From the NCBI GenBank assembly GCA_015680685.1, contig MNCI01000001.1:371343-435342 (forward strand): a DNA stretch of 64,000 nt, given 5' to 3'. The DNA is from Gnetum montanum (lineage: Eukaryota > Streptophyta > Gnetopsida > Gnetales > Gnetaceae). The notes below the pieces were generated by a model. The model was not told where the DNA came from. It saw only the letters and a program-made list of their open reading frames with translations, and made no database searches. A program made the translations under genes and the position numbers. Below are positions 1 through 11,812 of this stretch, piece by piece. Numbering within the stretch: the stretch's first letter is position 1; the number at the start of each line of letters is the position of its first letter.

Positions 1-265
1 CTTTGGTAGTTTACAAGTTGAAACTTTTATATCTTGTCTGTTTCACAAGTTGGAACTTTTACACATTGACACCTTTATGAGTTGGAGCTCTTATAAGTTA
101 GCTTATATGTTGAAAATCTCACAAGCTAATATGTTCACATGTTAGCTTATACATTAAGAGCTCACAAGCTGAGATTTCCACAAGCTAGCTTATACATTAA
201 CATTTTCACAACTTGGAACTCTCACACATTAGAGTTCATAAGTTAGGATTTTCATATATTGGCCT
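1..265. repeat. Degenerate short tandem repeat, period about 42 bp
   Basis: The phrases CACAAGTTGGAACTTTTACA, CACAAGCTAATATG and TTAGCTTATACATTAA recur through this stretch. Two adjacent units near 106-190 are about 42-43 bp long and others are more diverged. It reads as an old minisatellite or part of a repeat-rich LTR. The array may begin before the window. No gene is supported here; the small open frame that starts inside it looks fortuitous. Confidence 0.5.
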
Positions 266-1190
266 TACATCTTTTATGCCTTTTTGCCACTCCACCATTT
301 TACCATATAACTTCATACACATGGCATTAAACCAGGAAGCCATCCACATCTACAATCTTAAGGATCCATTTGTAGTTCAGCATAGACACTTCCTTAGGCA
401 AATGGAGCTAGAAGTAGCTTTCACGAATAGAAATGAAAAACATTACAAATTCATCTATACTAAAATTCAAGATGGCTTACTTATCCCTAATAAAGAGTAA
501 AAATTAAAATCTCAACTTGAGATAATCCACAAAAATTGGGAGTATATTTCCTCTCCTTACGATCAAATCAAACTAACTAAGTTCCATACCTATATGTTGG
601 TGTAATTAGTAGACTAGGATGACACAAGTGAGAAAGTCAATTCAAACCAAAGCCAAGGAGACCAAGATTATTTTAAGGCTAAGTATGAACCAAATACATT
701 CCTAGGGGACCTTATTTAATGATCCAATCCAGAGGTAGCCACCTCCAACTTTGCACCCCACATATTAGTTATAAACCAAAAATCTCTTGTCTCCTATACG
801 AATCAAGTTTCTAAACCTACCTTCTTATTTACCTCCATGATTTCCTCAACACCTTTTGTAATGAAACACCAATCTCAACAAGCTTCTCACTCCACCTTAT
901 TATTCACATTAATGCCTTTTGAAACTTAACTTTGTTCAATATGATCATCACCAATGATATCTACCACACCACCTCCTTTCATTATTCCAATGGACCCTTC
1001 TTTGGAACTCTAGGCTTCACAAGCTTTCTATACCATCTTTGTTCATTTCATCCCTCATATTTTAACTCCAACATCCTTCTCACTATTTAACCCCCCTATG
1101 ACGGTGGTGATGCAACCTCTCCCATATATATTTCTATGTTCATTATGTGGCCCTAAGCTATTCAAACTCCTCCTCAACCATTAGTACAAA
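266..1190. other. No recognised gene (decayed repeat DNA)
   Basis: AT-rich sequence with frequent stops on both strands. It lies just upstream of the gag-like remnant and may be the leader of that element, but no LTR end or primer-binding site could be identified. Confidence 0.4.
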
Positions 1191-1199
1191 CATCATAGC

Positions 1200-2950
1200 C
1201 TATAGGGATGCTTGAAGACTTGGATCAAGCCTTTAAAATGATCCAAGAAATCACTAAAGAGCTACAAAATCTTAAAGCTAGCATCATTCAAATGGTAAAA
1301 ATTATGGATTTCTACTAGGATGATCACATAAGCCTTACCATTCCTCAAATAATCTTACCTATGGACATGCCTATCCCAAGCTTCACCAAATAAAATGATG
1401 AATGGGATCCTAATGCACACCTTGTTACCTTTTGATATAAGTGGATCTTGTTGCAAGTATGGCCTTTATACAATACCGTATATTTTCCCTATGTCCCTCA
1501 AGGGAAAGGCTTTAGATTGGTATCAAACCTTTCCTAGAGGTTTCATCTCTTCTCTTGAATACTTAATAAACTAATTTATCAACCACTTTAAATAGAACTT
1601 GAAGCCTGATATAACATTGGACCAACTTAAAGTTCATTTATAGATGAAATCAACACTCAATGAGATCCCTAAGTCCATCCCTGAAACCCACATCATGGCT
1701 ATCTTCAAGAAAGTAGTTAATGACTTCATTAAGTTAAAGTTTTACTATTTAGAGCCCTGATCACTAAGCTAAGTCTTTTTGAAAACTAAGAACATTGAGG
1801 AGGTGGCTGAGGCTATTAACGATCTCGCCTATGTGTCCTATAAAATCCAACACATAAGGAGGAATAGGAAGAGAGCTAAGCAAGAAAAAAAATCATGGCC
1901 ATGGTAACAAAAGAGCTAAAATAAGCAAAAAGGTAAAGATCACCACCATGTAACACATCTTCTCACTCATCACAACTATCTACTTCATATGCTTCCAACC
2001 AACTAAGATCAAATTTTGAGCAAAAAGATCAATCGATGTACATTGGATTTCCCATGAAGCCCTATGAGCATTTAGAACATTTGCATAAAGATAATTGTAT
2101 ACAACATAAGAAACTATATAAGAAAGCTTGTAAGAGGCACAATCATCTTTGTGACATAGCTAGAGACCCAGCGATAGCTACCAAAGATGATCCAAAACTA
2201 TCAAATTACTTTAAACTATATAAGTTTTATCATTATCATCAAATGGCTAGTCATGACACCAATTTCTACCTAGCATTGAAAGAAGACATCCAAAAGTGAT
2301 TGACCATGAAGATTTGATGTTGAATAAGTCTAAATCTTCAAACACCAATAAAAATCTTACATCATAGCCTCATTCACAATAATCAAATGGTCTAATCTTC
2401 CTAGAAAATCATTTTTTATCAAGGTACCACCTCAACCTTAGAACATAAAGCCTAAAATCCCCTTTATCATTAGGGTACCACCACCTCTAGCCCCTAAGAA
2501 GCATTTTTTTATACATGTTCCACCTTCAGTGGTAACAACATCATAATCTAAACAACATGTTATCATCCCCTCTAAGTCTAGGAAATCATTTGTTGTCTAG
2601 GTTCCTTCACCTTCAACAAGAAAACCTGTAATAACATATGATTAAATCCTACTTATAGTGGCCAATAACTTAATGATCAACAAGAAACCATTACTACAAA
2701 GATGATGAAAACAACTTGTCATTAAACCAACATCTAAGTTCACTAAAGATAGTGAAAAATAAAAGGTCTAGAAATAAGTTGACCCATTTAGACCTACATC
2801 AAGATTAGCTCCATCCATGAACAAGGGACCCAAGGCACATACATTAAAACCTAAGATAAAAATCCTAGAAAGGATGGAGAAAATTAAAACCACCAAGGCT
2901 AAAAGATCACACATCAAGGAAACGAATTTCCTCATAATAATGGAATAAGC
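1200..2950 (+). pseudogene. Decayed Ty3/Gypsy-type gag remnant (element D)
   Basis: The plus strand encodes, across several stops and frame changes, a retrotransposon Gag-like region. A block near 1,490-1,650 reads KGKALDWYQTFPRGF and then an INxFINHF segment, the layout of the Retrotrans_gag family (aromatic-rich core followed by a F..HF segment). A charged helical stretch (ELQNLKASIIQMVKIM) lies upstream near 1,255. Near 2,036-2,299 an 87-residue open stretch rich in His and Lys continues the element. From 2,405 to 2,640 the linker has repeated Pro-rich segments. Gag normally packages the element RNA. This copy is dead, because stops interrupt every frame. Protease remains follow at 3.2 kb in the same orientation, which supports the call. 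Confidence 0.6.
2405..2640 (+). repeat. Imperfect Pro-rich protein repeats inside the gag remnant
   Basis: Four successive segments read KSFFIKVPPQP, PFIIRVPPPLAP, KHFFIHVPPS and KSFVV (stop) VPSPS. This indicates an ancestral tandem protein repeat of about 20 residues in the Gag linker. Each repeat keeps a Lys/Phe-rich part followed by Val-Pro-Pro. Confidence 0.45.
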
Positions 2951-3189
2951 CAAATGTTCCCTTAAACAAAAGAACATAATATTGAACCTATACAATCTAG
3001 TCATGACTTCTCTTGCTCATAGAGACACACTAGCTCAAATGTTGATCTTTATCCCTATGAGTGAAACTCCATCCACTTTGTCATTGAGCAAGCTTCACTT
3101 AGGGAAAACATCAACCTATTTTTAACTTTCATAATAGTGAGGTGAAGATTGACTCATGGAATGGATAAGTGCTATCTACTCCTCTCCTC

Positions 3190-3475
3190 ATTACCATACA
3201 TGTTGGTAGATATAAGGTTCATTATGTTCATGTGAATGATGGGGCAACAACCAATGTGATACCATTTACTATTGTTGAGAAACTAAGGTTAACTAAAAAC
3301 ATCCAAGAAACCTCTACCTTTGCTCTCAATTCATTCAATGGACCATGAGTTATATTTTGAGGTTCAATCTCCTTGGATTTCATAGCCAAAGAATATTTTC
3401 CCACATCCACCAACTTCCTAGTATTTGAAGAGACACCAAGTTTTAGCCAAATCATAGGAAGGCCATAGTTACAAA
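3190..3475 (+). pseudogene. Decayed retropepsin (aspartic protease) of element D
   Basis: Plus-strand translation shows HVNDGATTNVIPF, matching the catalytic D-[ST]-G-A..NVIP region of Gypsy retropepsins with one change (NDGA). An EKLRL segment follows. About 65 residues later come FLVFEETPSF and IIGRP, the usual flap and 'I(L)GRP' end of the domain. The enzyme cleaves the Gag-Pol polyprotein. Stops within the frame show it is inactive. Reverse transcriptase does not follow; the sequence passes into tandem repeats, so the element is truncated. Confidence 0.6.
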
Positions 3476-3945
3476 GATTTAGGCGGTTTCATCTCATATA
3501 CTTTAGGAGATTCACTTAAAATATGAGAGTGGTGAAATTTTCATTCTTGGAGACAACACATTTCTACCATCTATCAATAATGTCAATATTGAATGAGGTT
3601 CAAATGTGGAATTTCAAGAGAAAACTCCCAACATAAAAGTTGGGGCCATAAACAATAACAATAATAGAAATAATGATATTAAGATTTCTAATTCTATAGC
3701 CTTACATTACTAATGAGAAGATATGTTTCTTACCATATCAAGAAAGTAGAATGGTGGGCATAGAATGATACAAAAGAGGTTTCTTGATATATCAAGAATC
3801 AAGCAACAAATTCACTATTAATATCTTGTTCCTTCCTTTATTAATTAGTGTTTATCTAGTTTTTTGGCCTTATACTATGTTTTAATATTTTTTTATTCCT
3901 ATATTTTCTTTCAAGTCTATCCCATACTTGTTAGACAAGTATGGC
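3476..3945. other. No recognised gene
   Basis: Decayed sequence between the protease remnant and a 32-bp tandem repeat. I see no reverse transcriptase motif on either strand. Confidence 0.4.
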
Positions 3946-3947
3946 CA

Positions 3948-4080
3948 TGGCATCGTAGGGCCTAAAACTAGTGGTCCATCAAAGCCTAAAACTAGCAATA
4001 CAATGGTCCACCAAGGCCTAAAACTAGCAATACCATGGCCTACCAAGGCCTAAAATTAGTAATATGGGATAATATTTAAT
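3948..4080. repeat. Tandem repeat, 32-bp unit
   Basis: CCTAAAACTAGCAATA-type units begin at about 3,985, 4,017 and 4,049 (spacing 32 bp), with a shorter partial unit at 3,961. Each continues with a 'CCATGGYC(T/C)ACCAAGG' segment. It is a small minisatellite with three clear units. Confidence 0.7.
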
Positions 4081-4299
4081 TTTGTTACTCATATGTACAT
4101 GTACAAAACATGTTGAGATTAAGAGATATTTAAGGTTTTTTACCAAAATCTCCACTTTCTTAGTTCCAATGTTGTCTTATGGGTAGTCTTTTATAGTTTG
4201 TGGGCCTTACAAGACTTGGTCCAAAACTCCAAAAACCTTACATGTTGACCAATATGATACTTAGGAGGCATAAAAGGGAGAAAAAACGTTAATATGTTG

Positions 4300-6650
4300 A
4301 GTTTTGGCTACAATTTTCCAGCTTTTACCTTCACAAGTTAGGCTTTCTTGTCCAATGTATAAACCAACATACAAAACCCAAGGCCTTCATCATATGTTGG
4401 TCACAAGATTCCCAACGTGTGGGCCAATGTGTGGAGGTTATAACAAATACTATACCATTTCAAAATCAACCACAAACCATCTATAGGACCTCCCAAACTC
4501 CAAAATTTTAGCAAGTTTCCTAGATGTCAAAAATTTTCTAAAGAAATCCCATACATTAAGGGTTCAGAGTCTGTACATTGGGGACCTTGGTCACACACAT
4601 TAGGCCAATGTATAAGCCAATGTGTAAGATCTTAATAACATCTAGTCCTTTTTAAAATACATCATACTTTATCAAAAATGGTCCCAAAAGTTGTAGATCC
4701 TCCTCCAAGCCCTAAATGCTAACACAAAAGCCTGAAGATAGTAAAAACCTTGTCAAAAAAACATACAAAAAAGGGTCAAATTTGATCCCACACATTAAGA
4801 ATTAAGTTNTTGAAGATAGTAAAAACCTTGTCAAAAAAACATACAAAAAAGGGTCAAATTTGATCCCACACATTAAGAATTAAGTTCCACACTTTGGACC
4901 AATGTATAAGCCAACATTTGAAGCTTATAACAAGTTCTAACATGTCAAAATGTATCCAAACATTGCTTAGTGGTACCCACATGACTTAGAAGGGAAGATT
5001 AACTAAGAAATTAATCCTTTTAAGGTAAAAAGATAGTCTTTTGATATCATACATTGGAGATGTAAGCCCCACACGTTGGACCAATGTATAAGCCAACGTG
5101 TTAGCATCCAAAGGCCTTCAAATGGAGCAATACAACCTCAAAAACGTTTGATTTCTTTCATAAACCCTAGGTGTTAACATAAAGTACTGTAGACACCAAA
5201 AACTAAGTCAAAAACTTCAAAAATAGTCAAATTTGATCCATAGATTTGGAATTAAGTCCCACATGATGGAAAAATTTATAAACCAATGTGTGGACCTAAT
5301 CCAACCTCTATCTTGGTTAATACAACCTTAGAAACTATACATTACCCTCTAGAATCCTAGCTACTACCTTAGGAGAGCTCGTAAACTAAGTCAAAAAGCC
5401 TTGAAATTTGGCAGATTTAATCCCACATGTTTAGGATTAACTCCCACACATTTGGTGAACATGTAAGCCAATGCATGGGCCTAAAAAAACTCAAAAATGG
5501 ATCAATATAGCCTCAAAAACTATAGATTATGCTTCAAGACTCCAACCACAAGCGTAGGAGCATGGAGAGCTCAAAAATTGAGTTAAGAAAAACTCAAAAA
5601 AATAGCCAAATATGATCCATACATTGGGAATTAAGTTCCGCACATTATTTCAACATATAATCCAATTTATTAACCTAATTGAACCTCTATCATAGTCATT
5701 TCCACTTCAAAAATTCTAGATTTCTATTCAATGTCCTAAACATTATCCTAGGAGTCTTCAAAAGTCAAAAACCTAGTCAAAAATCCTTGTAAATGATCAA
5801 GTTTCATACAACACGTTGGAAAGCCACCTTCCAATGTGTGGACCAGTGTGTGAACTTTTACAAACTTCTATCTTAGACAAAAAAACTTCAAAAATTATAG
5901 ATCTTCATCCCAAATCCTAGCCACTCCTGCAAGAGCTTGTTGAAGTCAAAAATTAGGTAAAAGCTCTCACAAGCTAGCATCCAAGCTTCCAATTGTTGGA
6001 AAATCACCTACTAATATGTGGAGCCAAAACTACCTTAGATTTTCTCAATACCACTTACAACTTATACCAAAATGATCCCATAGACTACAAAACCCTAGAC
6101 ACCGACCTAGGAGCATACAAAAGCTAGAAAAAAAACCTTGTTGAAACCATCCCTAGGATCCTTACAAGCTTGCATCTCAACATTCACATGTTGGAAAACC
6201 ACTTGCTAACATGTGAGCCAATGTGTGGGGAAAAACAAGAGAAGTAACATAAAATACTAACATACCTATTCAAATCTCTTGGTATGTATCCCTCCACTTA
6301 GATCTTTCCTAGGAAGATCCACCATGACGTCCATTTTGCACTACATAGTTGTTAGCTTAAAGTTTCTCAAAATTGCTTACACCTTGTACCAAGAAGCTTG
6401 AAAAATTTTATTTTTATCTCCTAGGCCTTGAACACTACTATAAGTACTTAGAAAGATCAAAAAGTTGATAAAAAACTTTCTAGAACTTGCATACAAGTCC
6501 CACACATTAGGGTACCAAGCTTCACACACTGTGGTATCGCATGGGCCAACATGTGGAATCCATATCACTAATGGATGAACCAAAATTGCCTAAATGATAT
6601 TCTAGTGGATTTTATAAGTCAAAAACCTACATCAAACTACCCACATGTTG
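4300..6650. repeat. Satellite-like tandem array, unit about 190 bp
   Basis: A compound motif recurs. It has a 'CAAATTTGATCCCACACATT' part, a 'GGACCAATGTATAAGCCAA' part, a 'CCTCAAAAACTATAGAT' part, and a 'AAAAACCTAGTCAAAAA' tail. The first part lies at about 4,776, 5,227, 5,413, 5,606, 5,797, 5,975 and 6,165. The clear intervals are 178-193 bp, and the 4,776-5,227 gap fits two units once a 78-bp assembly overlap is removed. Units are strongly diverged from each other. The array holds no gene. It could be a genuine satellite or a tandemly repeated UTR/LTR part of a giant retroelement. Confidence 0.7.
4733..4886. other. Redundant contig overlap around a single n (4809)
   Basis: The 76 bases at 4,733-4,808 are repeated exactly at 4,811-4,886, with the n between them. 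Two contig ends that overlap were joined without being merged, so one copy is probably artefactual. Confidence 0.85.
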
Positions 6651-6817
6651 GGGAGGTAGACCCTACACATTGTGTACATGACAAACAATGTTCACACATT
6701 GAAGGGACAAACTCTACATGTTGATGGGGTTAGGCTAGGTCAAATAAGGTTGAGCAAGGTTGAAAATAGTATTTTTTATTATTTTATTTTTATGATTGAA
6801 CTAAATAAAAATATAAT

Positions 6818-6985
6818 GAAAATAAGTTGTAAACTATGAAAATAGATGAAAACTTCAAGAAAATAGGCTATAAACTATCAAAATTAGTAAAAAGCTGAGG
6901 AAAATAGGTTGTAAATTGTAAAATTAAATAAAAAAGCTCAAGAAAGTTATAAAAATTTTAAAAATAAGAAAAATATTGTAGTAGA
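6818..6985. repeat. Tandem repeat, 41-bp unit
   Basis: Units starting GAAAATAAGTTGTAAACTAT, GAAAATAGGCTATAAACTAT and GAAAATAGGTTGTAAATTGT begin at 6,818, 6,859 and 6,900, with a degraded fourth (GAAAGTTATAAAAATTTTA) at 6,942. The spacing is 41-42 bp. Each unit contains an AAAGCT or AAACTTCA segment near its end. Confidence 0.7.
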
Positions 6986-7014
6986 AATAATTTAAAAAGC
7001 TAGAAAATTATGCT

Positions 7015-7800
7015 TCAACATCTTGACATCATATGGTATCATTTGATATCATTTTGACATCATTTGGAATAGTTCAACAACATTTTGCATCATTTTAACA
7101 AATTTTGGCCCTATACAACCTTGTATTGACCTCATTCAACATCATTTGATGTCATTTCAAACATCATTTAGTATCATTTGATATCATTTGTTATCATTTT
7201 GACATCATTCGGTGTCATTCAATCCCATTTTGCACCATTATGACATCATTTGACCCTTTTTGGTGTTATCTGACATTGTTTTACATCATTTTGGCATCAT
7301 TTGGTATCATGTGACATCGTTTGGTGTTATTTTTCATTATGTTGACTTCATTTGGCCCTATTGAAGACCATTCAACATTGTTTTACAACATCTTGACATC
7401 ATTTTCTTCATCATTATGATTTCATTTGATATTATTTGACAACATTTTACAACATTTTAACATCATTTAGTATCATTTTTGACATCATTTGGCCTTCCTT
7501 TTCCATCTTTAATAACATTTGCCATCATTTGACCATGTTTGGCCTCATTTTACCATTATTTGGTGTTATTTTGCATGATTTTAACCCTCATTTGGCCTTT
7601 ACTCCACATCATTTGGCATCATTTGGCTCTAGTTCCATCTTGTTCCATATTTATTTACCTTTTATGGCCTTTCTTTACCATGCTATGATCTTATCATGCC
7701 ATGTTGAGCCTTATTCTACTATGTTTGCGCTTACTTTGCATTATTTTGCTCTGTTATTACAACTTTTTGGAATTATCTTAGCAGTTTTTAATAATTTTAT
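7015..7800. repeat. Low-complexity array of CATCATTTGG-type units
   Basis: About 780 bases are built from very short, imperfect units such as GACATCATTTGGTATCATTT and CATCATTTTGACATCATTT (10-13 bp, with variable spacers). The composition explains a stop-free frame at 7,436-7,807, which is not a credible gene. It is probably an expanded microsatellite now heavily diverged. Confidence 0.75.
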
Positions 7801-9478
7801 CATGTAGATGTCACTTGATATGCTTATGTTGACATGCAATATTGAGCTACGAACATGATGAAGCAATTTAATTAGGCTTAGAGCTTAAATGGATCTTTCT
7901 TCTGATGTTGTTTGATTAAATGATCTTGAATACTTAAGCCTTAAACATGTAAACCATTGATCATGTAGCCTTAACACCCTAGAATGTCTTAACTATCCTT
8001 AACATTGAAAATCAAAAATGTCTCGAAGGATTCCTTGGTCAAATTCCCCATTTCAAACCATGATGGTAAGTAAAAAATGCATGAAACCACATTCCTTGCC
8101 AGAACTTAAGTTTGCTCAAGACATCATCAAATCCCTACAAGTCAACATTGAAGCCTTTGGATGATCTTAATTACATCTAATGTTAACAGATTTGCTATTA
8201 GTCTTCATTGTCTTTGTTTGTAGATTGGAACAAGCACCGGATGTTGATTGACCTCATGACCTATAACAAGCAAGCCTACATGATCTCTTATTTCTTTTTG
8301 GCATTTCAAAGCACTGCAAACTTTGTATGGATCTATTAAACAAAATATATATTTCTCATGTTCTACCAATTATAACCTATAATGTCATGTATCTATTGGT
8401 TGTCACATATATCCTTATGCAAATCTCTTATAATTACATGTATTTTTTTCTTTTTTTTTCTTTTGACTTTTCTTCTTGTCCTCTTGGAGTTGTGCTTGTA
8501 GAATGAAGCTAGGATCCATTGCAGAGGTGTGACTCATCACAGTAGTGAGTCACCACGTGATCTCAATACACAAGATTCAATTAGCTTATCTAATTGTGAT
8601 AATAGTGCTTACATCACATCACTTTTGTACCATATCCCTGTACCCAAACTACAACCTTCCTTATCTTGATAATGATGAAGACCTATGTTTCACATCCATG
8701 CACCATGGCCATGTGACATCTCCTTCAACATTTTCTACCATAAATTTCATTTAATGTAACATTATCTTATTCATTGAGAAAGCAAAAGAAAATTCAGCCT
8801 TAGCAATGAAACCCAATGAAGGTTTCACCCCTCAAAAAATGGGGAAGCAAATTACAAAGAAAGCCAAGAGGCCAATGTAGCCTTCAACTAATCAAGTCAA
8901 TAGCTCTAAAACAAAAGAACCAAGTGGCCAACGAAGCCCACAGATGGAGTGCTAGTTCCTCTAACACACTATCGAGTAATCAACAATTCAAGAATGAAGC
9001 ATGAAAAGCTCCTCAATCAACAAAAATATTATTGCCATACCATTGCCATCATGTCAACATTTGGAATTCTTTGTTAGCCCATGTAATCATTTGAATAGCC
9101 AAAGTGATCATCCCAATAGCTGAATATAACCTTTATCTCATCTTACACTTAAAACATTACATTTTGACCTCATTTCACCATCATGAGTACTCCTTAGCAT
9201 GATTCAATAACTAAAGAATCAAGTGCAGAGAGAAAGCATTAATGATGCATCTGTAGTGGTATTTTACATTCTTTGTTGATGTCTCTTGGGACTATCCTCC
9301 AAACACTAACAAAGGGGAACCAATGAAATACCTTTAAAAAATTCATGTGAAAGCTTTAGTAGCCAAAATTAATATTGTAATTTAATGAGAATTTAAAGGT
9401 AGAAATAATTACCTTACTTCCCATTAAAAACCCTAACCTATGGCCTTGTTCCATTAAACCTTTATGCTATTTTTAATG
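7801..9478. other. No recognised gene
   Basis: Decayed AT-rich DNA. Small open frames at 8,545-8,754 and 8,816-9,004 have no recognisable motif and are no longer than expected by chance. Confidence 0.4.
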
Positions 9479-9850
9479 TGTAAAATGAAATTTACAGCCC
9501 ATAAGTATGAATTTCATTTATGCCAATGTGTGAAAGCCCAGAAAGTTAAAAACATTGCCAAATTTGGCACTAAAAGCCAAAAACGTTAGTAGTTCACAAG
9601 CTACAAATTTGAGCCATTAAAATGGCCCAAAACACCATCAAATTTGGCAGCAAAAGTCTCACATGTTACCAACTCATGTGTAGCAATTTTTTACTATGAA
9701 AATAGCCCAAATACATTGTCAAATGTGATACGAAAGGCTTCACAAGTTAGTGGCCCATACACTGTAGTTTTGGATGGTGAAAAGTACCATATATGTTGGT
9801 ATTTTATGCCCAAAAATTCAAAAACATTGGTCGCTCACACATTGAATATT
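9479..9850. repeat. Tandem repeat, 80-81 bp unit
   Basis: Units beginning CAAATTTGGCACTAAAAG, CAAATTTGGCAGCAAAAG and CAAATGTGATACGAAAGG start at 9,559, 9,639 and 9,720. A degraded fourth unit follows, and a partial one lies upstream near 9,495. Each contains a 'CACAAGYTA/CACATGTTA' part and an 'AAATGGCCCAAA' part, phrases also seen in the arrays at 1-265 and 4.3-6.6 kb. Confidence 0.65.
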
Positions 9851-11185
9851 TTAGCAACAAAAAACATAAAAAATTTTATAGGGGATGTCAGAAATTTGCT
9901 AGAATCAAGTCAACAAAGAATCAGTTAATGTGTAGCCTAATTAAATCAAATCATCATGATTTTGAGGACTTTTGGATTTTTGCAACTCTTTCAAACTTGA
10001 GACTTTTGAGAGACAGAGATATTCAAGAGTCCAAAGCCATTTTCAAGAGTAGATTACCTAAAGCACCAAGATCTATTGCAAAATAAACAAACTATGCACA
10101 CTTGGGAGGATCACAAGATGCACACTACCCACCCATAGGCCAGATTATCATCATCATTGTCAAGGAGTTGTGGAACAACTGCAATTCCACATCTTATGCT
10201 CTCTAAACTTTGTACTTTTCATAGAAATAAAAAAAAATTTACATTGTTTTGCATATTTTCTTTGTATTTTTTACAACTATACTTTGGTGTTAGCTCTATT
10301 CATTATGCATCTTCTCATTTGCTTTTATCATAATTTCAACCCACTAATAGACCCCCATAAGTTCTCAAGCAATCAACAAGACTATTTGAGGCACTTTGGA
10401 TCCTTTTTGAAGGCCCTTGGATCTAAGGTTAAACTATTACACATTGGGATTTTTAGTTTTTTCAACATTGAATTTTTTAGTTATTATATATTTCTCTAGA
10501 ATTCAAGAATAAATGATGTTGATGGATAGCATTGGTCAAGAACCACATTTTACAAATTACTCTGCAATGATTAATGAAGATGGGTCGACAACATTCTTCA
10601 TTGAGACTTTGGATTATATTTGGTATGATGCCCAATTATTTCAAGTTACCAAGTTACTAGAGTTGATTTCTAAAGAAGAAGTTGAGAAGAATCAAGAGTA
10701 AGCCTTGCCATCCCAAACAAGACCATCCAATCATATATTACTTATGGTAGAATTACAATTACTCCCATCAGTTCATAATGTTGATCAAGATTAAGAAGTA
10801 TCTCACTCTTACTTTTATTTGATGATCTTATTATTTTATTCATTGTTTAATTTATATTTCAATTATATTAATAAAATATCTAAGAAAATGCAAGTTGGAA
10901 TAAAGAATTTGCCTTGCTTTCACTTGGATAACTAGATACGAGTTGCACATTGTATGACCATGGTTAGAATTGGTGATTTGTAGTTGGTAGATCTTTAATT
11001 TACTTCTTATTGTTATCTTAGAAAAATGAAGTAAGTATCAAGAAAGTAATATTTAATTTTTCATAAATTTCTCTCACATATATTTTGTTTATAGAATAAG
11101 CAAGAAATAATTTCAAAGTTTAGAGGAGAAATCAAATTATTGGAGCATAGAATCATTGGAGTTGGAAAAACATAAAGAACATGGA
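9851..11185 (+). other. Unassigned decayed DNA upstream of a polypurine tract
   Basis: This may be the 3' internal part of the plus-strand element that ends at 11.2 kb. Several short open frames occur (for example 10,170-10,499 and 10,513-10,701), but I recognise no retroelement domain in them. Confidence 0.3.
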
Positions 11186-11186
11186 C

Positions 11187-11222
11187 TCATTCGAGGACGA
11201 ACAAAACCTTGGGGGGGGGTTT
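11187..11222 (+). other. Retrotransposon polypurine tract region (plus strand)
   Basis: ATTCGAGGACGAA is followed by a run of nine or ten G. A 'TCGAGGACGAA ... G-run' is the usual sequence just before the 3' LTR of many plant Ty3/Gypsy elements, where plus-strand DNA synthesis starts. Confidence 0.6.
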
Positions 11223-11225
11223 AGA

Positions 11226-11760
11226 TTATCACATCCCCATTCCCAAATGATGTTGCTAACTAATGAAGATGGTATCTCTTCATAACAAGTGTTATTGTCA
11301 TCTTAACAAGACTCAAAAGGATAGTTGTGATTAAGACTTGAAAGGGTGCATTGTAATAACAGACATGTCTCTTAAGGTAACTATTGGGGGTTTGACCTAA
11401 GGCATTTATACTCAGGGTTAGAGGTTGTGCTAGCATGAAATGGTGGAGCTAGTACAAGTAAGTCATTGGGTGGCAAAGATGATATAGGTAAGTCATAGGA
11501 AGCTAAGTGAAGTAGGACAAGAAGTGGACTAGCCATCCCTTTTGGCCAAGTTATAGGCCTAACTATGGTGGTAGTGCTAGATTGCCTCTAAGGGATAGAT
11601 GCCAAAGTAAGAAAACCCCAAGGAACACTCTCAGAGCACGATCCATATACACTTTTTTATATCAATAAAGCATTCTTTTCTTTCTCTTTCTACATTTTTC
11701 CTAGTATATCCCTTATACATAATGTCAAACATTGCATATATTTCACATTTGGTATATTTT
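11226..11760 (+). mobile_element. Candidate 3' LTR (plus strand)
   Basis: The sequence after the G-run begins TATCACATCCC, close to the TGTCACATCC start seen in plant LTRs (one G to A change). About 435 bp on lies AATAAAG (near 11,664) with a pyrimidine-rich stretch after it, as expected for the R/U5 polyadenylation area. The outer end and a target duplication could not be defined, so the right boundary is approximate. It could be the end of element D or of an unrelated element. Confidence 0.45.
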
Positions 11761-11812
11761 CTTCATATGCATAATGTCTAATATATCATATATTTGACAT
11801 TTGCCATGACAT

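Noticed and set aside
213-500. 95-codon plus-strand frame
   Set aside because: It begins inside a tandem repeat. No recognised domain, and it is no longer than the chance background.
7436-7807. 123-codon open frame
   Set aside because: It is explained entirely by the CATCATTTGG-type array, and the product is low-complexity and hydrophobic by composition.
1-10000. CRISPR-like array among the regular repeats
   Set aside because: The repeats are contiguous and degenerate with no constant repeat/unique spacer pattern, and the DNA is clearly plant nuclear.
9644-10086. Two overlapping plus-strand frames of 94 and 97 codons
   Set aside because: They start in the 80-bp tandem repeat, overlap in different frames and have no motif.
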